Part shown: in pieces, positions 6,853 through 14,042 of the stretch
How the letters are laid out: every line of letters begins with the position of its first letter
Numbering within the stretch: the first letter of the stretch is position 1
From: Flavobacterium foetidum
GTDB lineage: Bacteria > Bacteroidota > Bacteroidia > Flavobacteriales > Flavobacteriaceae
Assembly: GCF_004634245.1 (NCBI RefSeq)
Contig: NZ_SJTF01000013.1
Span: forward strand, 62,001 to 126,000
Direction of reading: 5' to 3'
DNA: 64,000 nucleotides
Notes under the pieces: generated by a model
Seen by the model: only the letters and a program-made list of their open reading frames with translations
Database searches by the model: none
What the model was told of the DNA's origin: nothing
Translations under genes and position numbers: made by a program

Positions 6853-7509
6853 TCAGGACCTAATAATCCACAGTAAGACTTTTTTGTTTGTTTTGAGAAG
6901 TTCGTCTATTTCTCTCATGCTTTCGTTAGAAACCGCTGGACAGCCCCAGCCTTCAGGAGTTCCTTCTGGAAAAACCTCTTCATTCGGAATCGCATTCCAA
7001 GAATGCAATACAATAGCGCGGTTAAGAGCATTTGAATTTGTTTTGTCTTTACCCAAAAGCAGATAATTGACTTTTATTCCCCATTGGCTGACGCCTCGAG
7101 TCGAAATCAGATATTTACCAAGAGAAGAACAATGCGAATCGGGTTCATTACTGATTTTTGGATTTTCCTTAGTTGCAGTACCGCCCCAAGCAGAATCGCC
7201 ACAACCGTGACTCACTATATACGATTTTACAATTTTGCTTTTCTTGAAATCGTAAACAAAAAACCTTTTTAGCCCTGAATGTTTTCCTAAATCAATCAGA
7301 AAAAACACATCTTGATTGTAGTTCTTTTTTTCGGTGTATTCTCGGGCTTCTTTAAAAAACAAATTGTAGTAGTTGTCATTGTTTTCTCCCTTATTTATTG
7401 TTGCAATAGTATTCGAGATGTTTTCGTTTTTTAAAACTGAAGACCTTTCTTCTGTCTTTTTGCAAGACCAAAAACTCATTAACACAAATAAATAAGTGAC
7501 TACTTTCAT
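6853..7509 (-). CDS. Lipoprotein murein L,D-transpeptidase (YkuD_2-type catalytic domain)
   Basis: A 218-residue protein. I place the start at the ATG at 7509, which gives MKVVTYLFVLMSFWSCKKTE, a lipoprotein signal with lipobox SFWSC; a start at 7542 would add 11 residues before it. The catalytic region shows IVSHGCGDSAWG, then IVLHSWNAIPNEEVFPEG and EGWGCPAVS, so the conserved His and the nucleophilic Cys in GCPAVS are present. The family forms or edits 3-3 peptidoglycan cross-links or attaches proteins to peptidoglycan. It is likely anchored in a membrane facing the periplasm. It is convergent with the AraC regulator. Confidence 0.85.
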   Translation of the reverse strand: MKVVTYLFVLMSFWSCKKTEERSSVLKNENISNTIATINKGENNDNYYNLFFKEAREYTEKKNYNQDVFFLIDLGKHSGLKRFFVYDFKKSKIVKSYIVSHGCGDSAWGGTATKENPKISNEPDSHCSSLGKYLISTRGVSQWGIKVNYLLLGKDKTNSNALNRAIVLHSWNAIPNEEVFPEGTPEGWGCPAVSNESMREIDELLKTNKKVLLWIIRS

Positions 7510-7560
7510 ATTATGACATAGGAAAATTAAATTCAGATGCACAAAATACAGCTATTAATC

Positions 7561-7692
7561 TTATTTCTTAAACTTTTTTCTCAAGAATTTAATCAGTAAA
7601 TACAAAAGAAATACAATAATTATAAAACCAATTATATTAATGAGTTGCCAAAGCATGTTGCTTACCTCGATATCCTCTACATTCTTATCCAT
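7561..7692 (-). CDS. Small single-pass membrane protein (43 aa)
   Basis: A 43-codon frame from ATG at 7692 to TAA at 7561. It encodes an acidic N-terminus (MDKNVEDIEVSNMLWQL), one strongly hydrophobic helix (INIIGFIIIVFLLYLLIKFL) and a basic tail (RKKFKK). The positive-inside rule puts the C-terminus in the cytoplasm. It lies between the L,D-transpeptidase and a secreted hypothetical protein, all on the same strand. The well-formed charge pattern argues for a real gene, but I recognise no family. Confidence 0.5.
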   Translation of the reverse strand: MDKNVEDIEVSNMLWQLINIIGFIIIVFLLYLLIKFLRKKFKK

Positions 7693-7780
7693 AACTAATA
7701 CATTTAAAACCAGTTACTACAAAAATAAGAATATCGCTCAAAACACTGAAATCACAAAATAGTTACAACTCAAGGAAATA

Positions 7781-8227
7781 TTAATACGTTAGAAAAAACG
7801 CCCATTCACCCTTAGTTATATAGGTAAAGGAAAATATTTTGTTTTCTTTTAAACAAACATAAAAAATAGCTTTATTGTTTTGGGCAATGACATACGCATC
7901 TGCAGGTTCGTGCAAAAATTTTATCTTCTCACCTTTAAAATCAGGATAACTCACAATTTGAAAATCAGATTTTTTTAATGATTCGCTGTTTTCATTTTTG
8001 AAATCTAAGAAAAGCGTTTCAAAGAATTTCATTCGTTCCGTATGAGAAACCTTAGTGTTTTTAATTGACTGAAAATAGATATAATGATCTGCGATGAATT
8101 GCGCCGACTTATCTTCAATAAAAACAGCTTTTACAAAATCATTAATCACAGAAGTTTTGTTTTGGCTGAAAATCTTAGTCGCAGCCAACAGAATTAAAAA
8201 CAGCAACAGTAATTTTACTTTTCTCAT
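7781..8227 (-). CDS. Secreted hypothetical protein
   Basis: A 148-residue protein. The ATG at 8227 is preferred over the TTG at 8233; it gives a signal peptide MRKVKLLLLFLILLAATKIFSQ with cleavage after FSQ. The mature part has alternating charged and aromatic residues (HYIYFQSIKNTK, FLDFKNENSESLKK, EPADAYVIAQNNKAIFYVCLKENKI) and looks like a small alpha/beta fold of unknown function, probably periplasmic. I recognise no family. It is separated from the small membrane protein by 88 bp and from clpX by a terminator region. Confidence 0.65.
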   Translation of the reverse strand: MRKVKLLLLFLILLAATKIFSQNKTSVINDFVKAVFIEDKSAQFIADHYIYFQSIKNTKVSHTERMKFFETLFLDFKNENSESLKKSDFQIVSYPDFKGEKIKFLHEPADAYVIAQNNKAIFYVCLKENKIFSFTYITKGEWAFFLTY

Positions 8228-8282
8228 AATCAATTTTTTAACGAATATAAGAAAATTAATTATGGCTTTTTTTGTTCACAAA

Positions 8283-8345
8283 AAAACCTGCTCAAACTAA
8301 TGAACAGGTTTTTAAAAGTAAACTTTGTCAAAACATTGACAAAGT
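8283..8345 (-). terminator. clpX terminator hairpin plus a second hairpin
   Basis: AAAACCTG (8283-8290) pairs with CAGGTTTT (8305-8312), and on the minus strand a run of Us follows, which fits an intrinsic terminator after clpX. Closer to the clpX stop, ACTTTGTCAA (8322-8331) pairs with TTGACAAAGT (8336-8345) around a 4-nt loop, giving two stacked hairpins. Confidence 0.75.
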
Positions 8346-8356
8346 GGAATAAGGTT

Positions 8357-9589
8357 TTAAGAAGCGATTTCCATACGCTTCAATAAATTTTTGCTTAAAG
8401 TATGCTCTGCATATTCTTTATCGATTACAAGAGTTGTATCGCTGGAGCTTGGAAGTTCATACATAGCGTCTGTTAGGATTGCTTCGCATAACGAACGCAA
8501 TCCGCGTGCGCCTAGTTTGTATTCTAAAGCTTTGTCTACAATAAAATCTAATGCCTCGTCGGTAATGCTGAATTCAACATCATCCATTAAAAATAATTTT
8601 TGGTATTGTTTTACCAAAGCATTTTTAGGCTGTGTTAAAATGGCACGAAGCGTTTCTTTATCCAATGGATCCATATGTGTTAAAACTGGCAAACGTCCAA
8701 TGATTTCTGGAATTAAACCAAAATCTTTAATATCCTTCGGAATGATATATTGCAATAAATTGTCTTTGTCGATATTATCTGTATTCTTAGAAGTAGAATA
8801 TCCAACTGCCTGACGGTTTAGACGTTTAGAAATGATACGCTCTACACCATCAAAAGCTCCTCCTGCAATAAATAGGATGTTTTGAGTATTTACCTCAACA
8901 AATTTCTGGTCTGGGTGTTTACGGCCACCTTTTGGCGGTACGTTTACCACTGTTCCTTCCAGTAATTTTAATAATGCCTGCTGTACGCCTTCGCCAGATA
9001 CGTCACGTGTAATTGACGGGTTGTCGCTTTTACGTGCAATTTTATCAATTTCATCAATAAATACGATTCCTCTTTCAGCTTTGGTTACATCATAATCTGC
9101 CGCTTGCAAAAGACGGGTTAAGATGCTCTCAACATCTTCTCCTACGTAACCCGCTTCTGTTAAAACTGTTGCATCAACAATTGCCAAAGGAACATCTAGC
9201 ATTTTCGCGATTGTTTTCGCAACGAGGGTTTTTCCCGTTCCGGTTTGCCCAACCATGATAATGTTGCTTTTTTCAATCTCAACTTCATCATCTAATTGCT
9301 GTTGCATTAAACGTTTATAGTGATTGTAAACCGCAACCGACATTACTTTTTTTGTTTGATCTTGACCAATAACATATTGATCCAAGAAAGATCTGATTTC
9401 TTTTGGTTTCTTTAAAATTAAGTCCCCAACAAGTTTTGCGCTTCCGCTTGATTTTAATTCTTCTAGTACAATTCCGTGTGCCTGCTCAATACACTTATCA
9501 CAAATATGTGCATTGATTCCGGCAATCAATAAATTAGTTTCTGGCTTCTTTCTTCCACAAAACGAACATTCTAATACTACTTTTGCCAT
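8357..9589 (-). CDS. clpX: ATP-dependent Clp protease ATP-binding subunit ClpX
   Basis: A 410-residue AAA+ unfoldase that delivers proteins to ClpP. The N-terminal zinc-binding domain has C8, C11, C30 and C33. Walker A is GQTGTGKT (114-121), the pore-1 loop is GYVG (147-150), Walker B is FIDEID (177-182), and RKHPDQK forms the pore-2 RKH motif. Length is normal. It lies downstream of clpP on the same strand with a 176-bp gap containing an imperfect hairpin and a possible -7 element TATCTTTG (9620-9613), so it may also be transcribed separately. Confidence 0.97.
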   Translation of the reverse strand: MAKVVLECSFCGRKKPETNLLIAGINAHICDKCIEQAHGIVLEELKSSGSAKLVGDLILKKPKEIRSFLDQYVIGQDQTKKVMSVAVYNHYKRLMQQQLDDEVEIEKSNIIMVGQTGTGKTLVAKTIAKMLDVPLAIVDATVLTEAGYVGEDVESILTRLLQAADYDVTKAERGIVFIDEIDKIARKSDNPSITRDVSGEGVQQALLKLLEGTVVNVPPKGGRKHPDQKFVEVNTQNILFIAGGAFDGVERIISKRLNRQAVGYSTSKNTDNIDKDNLLQYIIPKDIKDFGLIPEIIGRLPVLTHMDPLDKETLRAILTQPKNALVKQYQKLFLMDDVEFSITDEALDFIVDKALEYKLGARGLRSLCEAILTDAMYELPSSSDTTLVIDKEYAEHTLSKNLLKRMEIAS

Positions 9590-9612
9590 TCTTTATTTAA
9601 GTTTCTAAGCTG

Positions 9613-9674
9613 CAAAGATACTAAGTTTCTAAGGTTTTAAAGTTTAAAACTCAAAAACTTAAAGACTTAGTATC
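9613..9674. repeat. Imperfect inverted repeat in the clpP-clpX gap
   Basis: Arms 9617-9633 (GATACTAAGTTTCTAAG) and 9658-9674 pair at 15 of 17 positions. GTTTCTAAG also recurs as a direct repeat (9601-9609, 9625-9633), and related 'CTTAG/TTTCTAAG' words occur near 9735-9760 and 10541-10575 around clpP. The minus-strand word TATCTTTG (9620-9613) fits the -7 consensus and overlaps one arm. Such words look like degenerate dispersed repeats, and the hairpin could be a weak terminator or an mRNA processing site. Confidence 0.5.
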
Positions 9675-9765
9675 TCGCATCTTAACTTTTTTTTATTTTT
9701 TTTTAATTTCCAGTTACATAAAGAAACTTACTAATTGAGTTTCGTAGTAACTTAGAAGCTTAAAT

Positions 9766-10440
9766 TTAACCTCTTCTTAAAACTTCATCAATCATTCCGT
9801 ATTCTTTTGCTTCATCAGCTTTCATCCAATAATCGCGTTCGCTGTCTTTGTGAACTCTTTCGAATGGCTGTCCTGAATGTTGTGAAATGATGTGATACAA
9901 TTCGTCTTTCAGTTTCAACATTTCACGTAAGTTGATTTCCATATCTGTTGCAACTCCCTGTGCTCCTCCTGAAGGCTGGTGGATCATAACTCTTGAATGA
10001 GGCAAAGCAGAACGTTTTCCTGCTGCGCCTGCACATAATAAAACTGCTCCCATAGAAGCCGCCATTCCTGTACAGATTGTTGCTACGTCTGGTTTGATGT
10101 ACTGCATTGTATCGTAAATTCCTAATCCTGCATAAACGCTTCCTCCTGGAGAGTTTAAGTAGATTTGAATATCTTTTGATGCATCTGCACTTTCTAAGAA
10201 TAACAACTGTGCCTGAACAACGTTGGCAATTTGGTCGTCAATTCCAGTTCCAAGGAAGATGATTCTGTCCATCATCAATCTTGAGAATACGTCAAGAATA
10301 GAAACATTCAGCTGACGCTCTTCGATAATGTTTGGAGTTAAATTAGTCGGAGTCATTGCTGCAATGATTTTATCGTAATACATTGCGTTTACTCCTTGAT
10401 GCTTTGTAGCAAATTTTTTGAATTCTTTACCGTAGTTCAT
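9766..10440 (-). CDS. clpP: ATP-dependent Clp endopeptidase proteolytic subunit ClpP
   Basis: A 224-residue serine protease forming the Clp barrel. The catalytic triad is visible as S129 in GMAASMGAV, H154 in SRVMIHQPSGG and D203 in SERDYWM. The stretch after residue 30, TPNIIEERQLNVSILDVFSRL, is the usual axial-loop region. The N-terminal ~28 residues are a short leader of the kind processed in ClpP proteins. It sits between tig and clpX, the classic order. Upstream, 10441-10600 holds no clear promoter consensus. Confidence 0.97.
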   Translation of the reverse strand: MNYGKEFKKFATKHQGVNAMYYDKIIAAMTPTNLTPNIIEERQLNVSILDVFSRLMMDRIIFLGTGIDDQIANVVQAQLLFLESADASKDIQIYLNSPGGSVYAGLGIYDTMQYIKPDVATICTGMAASMGAVLLCAGAAGKRSALPHSRVMIHQPSGGAQGVATDMEINLREMLKLKDELYHIISQHSGQPFERVHKDSERDYWMKADEAKEYGMIDEVLRRG

Positions 10441-10603
10441 ATGTAATTTGTTCTAAGTTTTACGTTTACTTGGTGTTTACTTCTTATCCTCTGCAAAGGT
10501 CATACCTTTTTGCAAAGAATGTCAATATGTCTTCTTTTGAGTTTCAAAGTTTCTGAGGCAAGTAGCTTCTAAGTTTTTTCCACAAAAATTGAAACAAAAA
10601 AAA

Positions 10604-10636
10604 GAACGTCAACAGAAAAAAACTCCATTGACGTTC
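10604..10636 (-). terminator. Trigger factor terminator
   Basis: GAACGTCAA (10604-10612) pairs with TTGACGTTC (10628-10636). On the minus strand an eight-base U-run follows (10603-10596). It lies 23 bp after the tig stop, so tig and clpP are probably separate transcripts. Confidence 0.8.
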
Positions 10637-10658
10637 AAATATAATTATTTTTCAGAAA

Positions 10659-11981
10659 TTATTCTCCGTAAGAAGCGGCAATAAATTCTTCGTAAGTAAC
10701 TTCTTTTGTTGTTGGATTTGCTTTTTCTTTGAAGATATCAAGCAATTTCGCAGCTACAACCTGCTCAGAAAGTCTTTTTACTTCGTCTTGATTCGATAGC
10801 ACTCTTGCAACGATTCCTTGAACTTCTTCGTCAGTTGGATTTGTTTGTCCAAATTGAGCCATTTGCTGTCTGATCGCGTTTGCAGTAAACTCTTTCAAAT
10901 CTTCAAATGTAATTTGGATATTGCTTTGAGCCATTGCTTTACCTTCAATTAGCTGGAAACGCAATCCTTTTTCTGATCTTGCATATTCTACTTCAGCTTC
11001 TTCTGCAGTTAATTTTTTCTCCCCTACAGTTTGCAACCATTTTTTAAGGAATTCAGCCGGCAAATCGAATTTTGTGTTTTCGATCAAGAAGTCTTGAACG
11101 TCTAACAATAATTTTTGATCCGCTTGCTGTGCGAATTGCGCTTCAGCATCTTCTTTAATTTTAGCTTTCAAATCTTCAAGAGAAGCTACTTTTCCTTCTC
11201 CAAAAAGTTTGTCGAATAATTCTTGATTTAGCTCAGCAAGCTCAGAACCATTGATAGCTTCGATTGTAAAGTTTACTTCAACATCTAAACCATGAACTCC
11301 TTCGTGACCTACTTTTAGATAATCCATTAATTGGTGATCGTCATCAAACAAGCCTTTTGTGCTAACTGTAACCACATCACCAACTTTTTTGCCTACAAAT
11401 TGCTTTTGTGCTTTTTTGCTGAATGCGCCAACTGCAATTGTAGTGGTATTGTTGATTCCGTTTGCCTCACTTGAAAAAGTTCCTGTTAAGTCAGAATCTG
11501 CATCAGAAACTTCTTGAGGAACTGCTTTTCCGAATTGTTTTTGGATACGTTTTACTTGACCGTCGATTAATTTATCATCGGCAGTAACGATGTATTTTAC
11601 GATATCATTTTTTGCTTCTAAATCAATTTCGAAGTTTGGCACCAAACCAATTTCGTATTCGAAAGTTAGCTCTTCTGCATCCCAGTCAAAGTTTTCGTTT
11701 ACTTTTGGAAGTGGAGTTCCTAAAAGATTTAATCTTTCAGACTGAATATAACGCTCCAAAGCCAAATCAACTACTTTTTTAATCTCTTCTTGCTTAATAG
11801 CTTTTCCGTATTGTTTTTCAACAAGATCTTTAGGCACTTGTCCTTTTCTAAATCCTTTTACTTGCGCCAAAGGCATTTTTTCGTTGATTCTTTTTGCCAC
11901 TTGACCTTTATAATCCATATGAACTACGTTCATTACAATTGTCTCGTTTACAGCGTCTATTGCTACTCTTTTGATATCCAT
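10659..11981 (-). CDS. tig: Trigger factor (ribosome-associated chaperone)
   Basis: A 440-residue trigger factor. The N-terminal ribosome-binding domain includes the signature-like loop GFRKGQVPKDLVEKQYG (residues 43-59), matching the GFRxGKxP ribosome-docking motif. The middle region (about 150-245) is the diverged peptidyl-prolyl isomerase domain, and the C-terminal ~190 residues are helical and charged as in the chaperone arms. It acts in the cytoplasm at the nascent-chain exit site. Its position upstream of clpP/clpX matches most bacteria. A good promoter lies at 12016-12046. Confidence 0.95.
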   Translation of the reverse strand: MDIKRVAIDAVNETIVMNVVHMDYKGQVAKRINEKMPLAQVKGFRKGQVPKDLVEKQYGKAIKQEEIKKVVDLALERYIQSERLNLLGTPLPKVNENFDWDAEELTFEYEIGLVPNFEIDLEAKNDIVKYIVTADDKLIDGQVKRIQKQFGKAVPQEVSDADSDLTGTFSSEANGINNTTTIAVGAFSKKAQKQFVGKKVGDVVTVSTKGLFDDDHQLMDYLKVGHEGVHGLDVEVNFTIEAINGSELAELNQELFDKLFGEGKVASLEDLKAKIKEDAEAQFAQQADQKLLLDVQDFLIENTKFDLPAEFLKKWLQTVGEKKLTAEEAEVEYARSEKGLRFQLIEGKAMAQSNIQITFEDLKEFTANAIRQQMAQFGQTNPTDEEVQGIVARVLSNQDEVKRLSEQVVAAKLLDIFKEKANPTTKEVTYEEFIAASYGE

Positions 11982-12015
11982 CTTCTTCTTTAATTTACAT
12001 AATAAAATTGGGTCG

Positions 12016-12046
12016 CAAAATTATAAAATTTTTGCAACCCAGCCAA
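12016..12046 (-). promoter_or_regulatory. Promoter of tig (TTG-N20-TAATTTTG)
   Basis: On the minus strand, TTG (12046-12044) is followed 20 bp later by TAATTTTG (12023-12016), a full match to the Bacteroidota sigma-A pattern. The start codon is 34 bp downstream. A palindrome TGGGTCGCAAAA/TTTTGCAACCCA overlaps the -7 region, so an operator is possible. Confidence 0.6.
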
Positions 12047-12092
12047 GTTTTTAATCTATTGTCTTTGAAGCGTTTTAGAACACTTCTCATTT

Positions 12093-12440
12093 TTATTTTT
12101 TATCGTCTCCTAATATTTTATAAGTAATAGACTGCAGTATAGACAAGATTACACTGAATATTAAGGCCGTCAGAAACGAATCGACCGCAAAACCTCCGAC
12201 GATTTTCGTACAGAAAATAATCATTATAGCGTTTATTACCAACAAAAATAAGCCTAGAGTGATTACGGTAACTGGCAATGTCAGAACCACTAGAATTGGT
12301 TTTATAAAAAGATTCAGCAAGCCTAAGACTACTGCCACAATTACAGCTGTGCCAAAACTTGCGACATGAACTCCCGTCAGAAGAATAGACAACAACAAAA
12401 CCAAAGCAGCCGTTACCAAAAGTCTAAGTAGTATTTTCAT
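12093..12440 (-). CDS. Phage holin family (PF04020-type) membrane protein
   Basis: A 115-residue, almost entirely hydrophobic protein with four predicted helices (about residues 4-24, 28-46, 50-75 and 85-107). The segment VLGLLNLFIKPILVVLTLPVTVITLGLFLLVINAIM is the recognisable core of this family. Despite the family name there is no phage context; such proteins are widespread chromosomal inner-membrane proteins of unknown role. It follows tig on the other side of a 111-bp gap and is probably transcribed on its own. Confidence 0.85.
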   Translation of the reverse strand: MKILLRLLVTAALVLLLSILLTGVHVASFGTAVIVAVVLGLLNLFIKPILVVLTLPVTVITLGLFLLVINAIMIIFCTKIVGGFAVDSFLTALIFSVILSILQSITYKILGDDKK

Positions 12441-12503
12441 ATTTTTCTAAATTTAAATTTTCAATAAAAGTACTAAAATTTTAGCGAGTGAAATACTATT
12501 ATT

Positions 12504-13046
12504 TTAAATATGCTGGTTTACAACAACTATCTCACAATTTAAAGCATTCTGAAACTCATCAATAAAATCAGGCTTAAAATCGGGCCAGTTCCAAAACTTA
12601 AAACCTAAATTACTGAAACCCCACGGAGGCTGAATTTCCAATTTATGAATATCTATCGAAACATCGCAGAATGGACAAGGCGACAAATCGGTTTCGTGAC
12701 AAAACCAATATTCTATAAACATCCATTCTTCCTGAGCTAAGTCATTACCGCAGTTCGGACAAATACAAGTCTGCATTCCAGTTTCGCCCGTATGAAACAC
12801 TTCCCTATTGGTCATAATCTCAAGTCCGTTTACTGTTAGATAAAAAGGAAGCGCTTCTGGAAAAACCACCACTTTCTTAGCGCCTTCTGAAACGGCATAA
12901 CCGTTGTATTGTGACATTATACAATCTGAAAGCACTGGTTTTACAATATCTTCTGAAATCAGCCAATTTAAAATCTCTCGAGCCTTAGCTTCATTGTTTT
13001 CATAAATTGATTTTCTTGGGACTATTGTTATACTATAATCGCTCAT
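12504..13046 (-). CDS. Hypothetical protein with a central zinc-ribbon-like Cys cluster
   Basis: A 180-residue protein with no signal peptide. The middle region has CICPNCGNDLAQEEW and, about 25 residues later, CPFCDVSIDIHK, giving two CxxC pairs typical of a structural zinc site, with an intervening FCHE. The C-terminal part is rich in Trp and Phe (PPWGFSNLGFKFWNWPDFKPD). The overall look is an immunity- or adaptor-like cytoplasmic protein, but I recognise no family. It lies 24 bp downstream of the alpha/beta hydrolase gene and probably shares its transcript. Confidence 0.65.
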   Translation of the reverse strand: MSDYSITIVPRKSIYENNEAKAREILNWLISEDIVKPVLSDCIMSQYNGYAVSEGAKKVVVFPEALPFYLTVNGLEIMTNREVFHTGETGMQTCICPNCGNDLAQEEWMFIEYWFCHETDLSPCPFCDVSIDIHKLEIQPPWGFSNLGFKFWNWPDFKPDFIDEFQNALNCEIVVVNQHI

Positions 13047-13070
13047 TAATTAATCGGATTCAATCAGGTT

Positions 13071-13835
13071 TTATCCTTTCAAAAAGGAAGTTGTCATTTC
13101 AAAAAACATCTTCGGGTTTTCGGCATGAAGCCAATGTCCTGCATTTGGAATCGTTTCGACTTTTAAATCTGGAAAATGCTCCAAAATCTGATCTATATCT
13201 GAATCTAAAACATAAGCCGAATTTCCGCCGCGAATAAACAAGGTTGGCTTATCAAAAACTAAACCTTCAGCCAAAGGTTTTCCGATTGCATCAAGATTGT
13301 TATTAAAAACTTCGAGATTAAATCTAAAAGCTAGTTGTCCCGGCTCTTTCCAATACAAATTTTTGAGAAGAAATTGACGTGTTCCAAAATCAGAAACATA
13401 TTGAGAGACAATTTCTTCCACATCGTTACGACTAGGTTTGACCGAAAAATCTACGGCATTCAATCCCGCCAGAATATCTTGGTGATGCTGCTTATAAAAT
13501 TTAGGTCCGATATCGGCCACAATCAATTTATCTACCATTTCGGGATGTGTTACTGCGAAAAGCATTGCTACTTTTCCGCCCATCGAATGTCCTAAAATAT
13601 CAATATTAGCAAGTTGATTTGCTTGGCAATATTCATAAACATCCTGAGCCATAGCTTCGTAGCTCCATTCATCTGAATGAAAACTGCGTCCGTGGTTTCT
13701 TAAATCGAGAATATGAACCTGAAATCCTGCTTCTACGTATTGACCGGCCAAAGTTTTCCAGTTATCAGACATTCCAAGAAATCCGTGCATGATGATAAAT
13801 GGTTTTCCTTCGCCTTCTATTTTTGAGTATAACAT
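13071..13835 (-). CDS. Alpha/beta fold hydrolase (YbfF-like esterase)
   Basis: A 254-residue alpha/beta hydrolase. The oxyanion-hole region is IIMHGFLGMSDNW, the nucleophile elbow is GHSMGGKVAM (Ser near residue 103), and the catalytic His is in NAGHWLHAENP near residue 237. Length and the opening LYSKIEGEGKPFIIMHGF match the YbfF/acyl-esterase group. There is no signal peptide, so it is cytoplasmic. Substrate unknown. A TACATTTG -7-like element lies on the minus strand at 13867-13860, 25 bp before the start. Confidence 0.9.
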   Translation of the reverse strand: MLYSKIEGEGKPFIIMHGFLGMSDNWKTLAGQYVEAGFQVHILDLRNHGRSFHSDEWSYEAMAQDVYEYCQANQLANIDILGHSMGGKVAMLFAVTHPEMVDKLIVADIGPKFYKQHHQDILAGLNAVDFSVKPSRNDVEEIVSQYVSDFGTRQFLLKNLYWKEPGQLAFRFNLEVFNNNLDAIGKPLAEGLVFDKPTLFIRGGNSAYVLDSDIDQILEHFPDLKVETIPNAGHWLHAENPKMFFEMTTSFLKG

Positions 13836-13950
13836 TTATTTTCTTTTTTAATTCTTCTACAAATGTAAAAAACTTATCTATTAATCTGTTACAGAATACC
13901 TTTTGAAACCTCCTGTTAAGAATCAATATTAATAGAAAAAAAATTACAGT

Positions 13951-14005
13951 TTTACGGCTTCCCGTAAAGTTGAAAAAGATAAAAAAACTATCTTGCGCCC
14001 CGTAA
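13951..14005. promoter_or_regulatory. Repeated CCGTAAA words upstream of the orphan lipoprotein
   Basis: TTTACGG (13951-13957) and CCGTAAA (13962-13968) form an inverted pair with a 4-nt spacer, and CCGTAAA recurs at 13999-14005. The sites lie 38-92 bp upstream of the ATG at 14043 in the 207-bp divergent gap. They could be a regulator's binding sites or a leader hairpin; no family is assigned. Confidence 0.35.
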
Positions 14006-14042
14006 AATTTAACCAACTAATTCATTTAAATTAACAAAAATC

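Noticed and set aside
12093..12440. Prophage remnant suggested by the 'phage holin' family name
   Set aside because: No integrase, capsid, lysin or other phage gene is nearby; the family is a common chromosomal membrane protein.
13765..14016. Minus-strand 83-codon frame upstream of the hydrolase
   Set aside because: It overlaps the hydrolase start in another frame and the divergent promoter gap, and its Phe/Lys-rich translation fits AT-rich noise.
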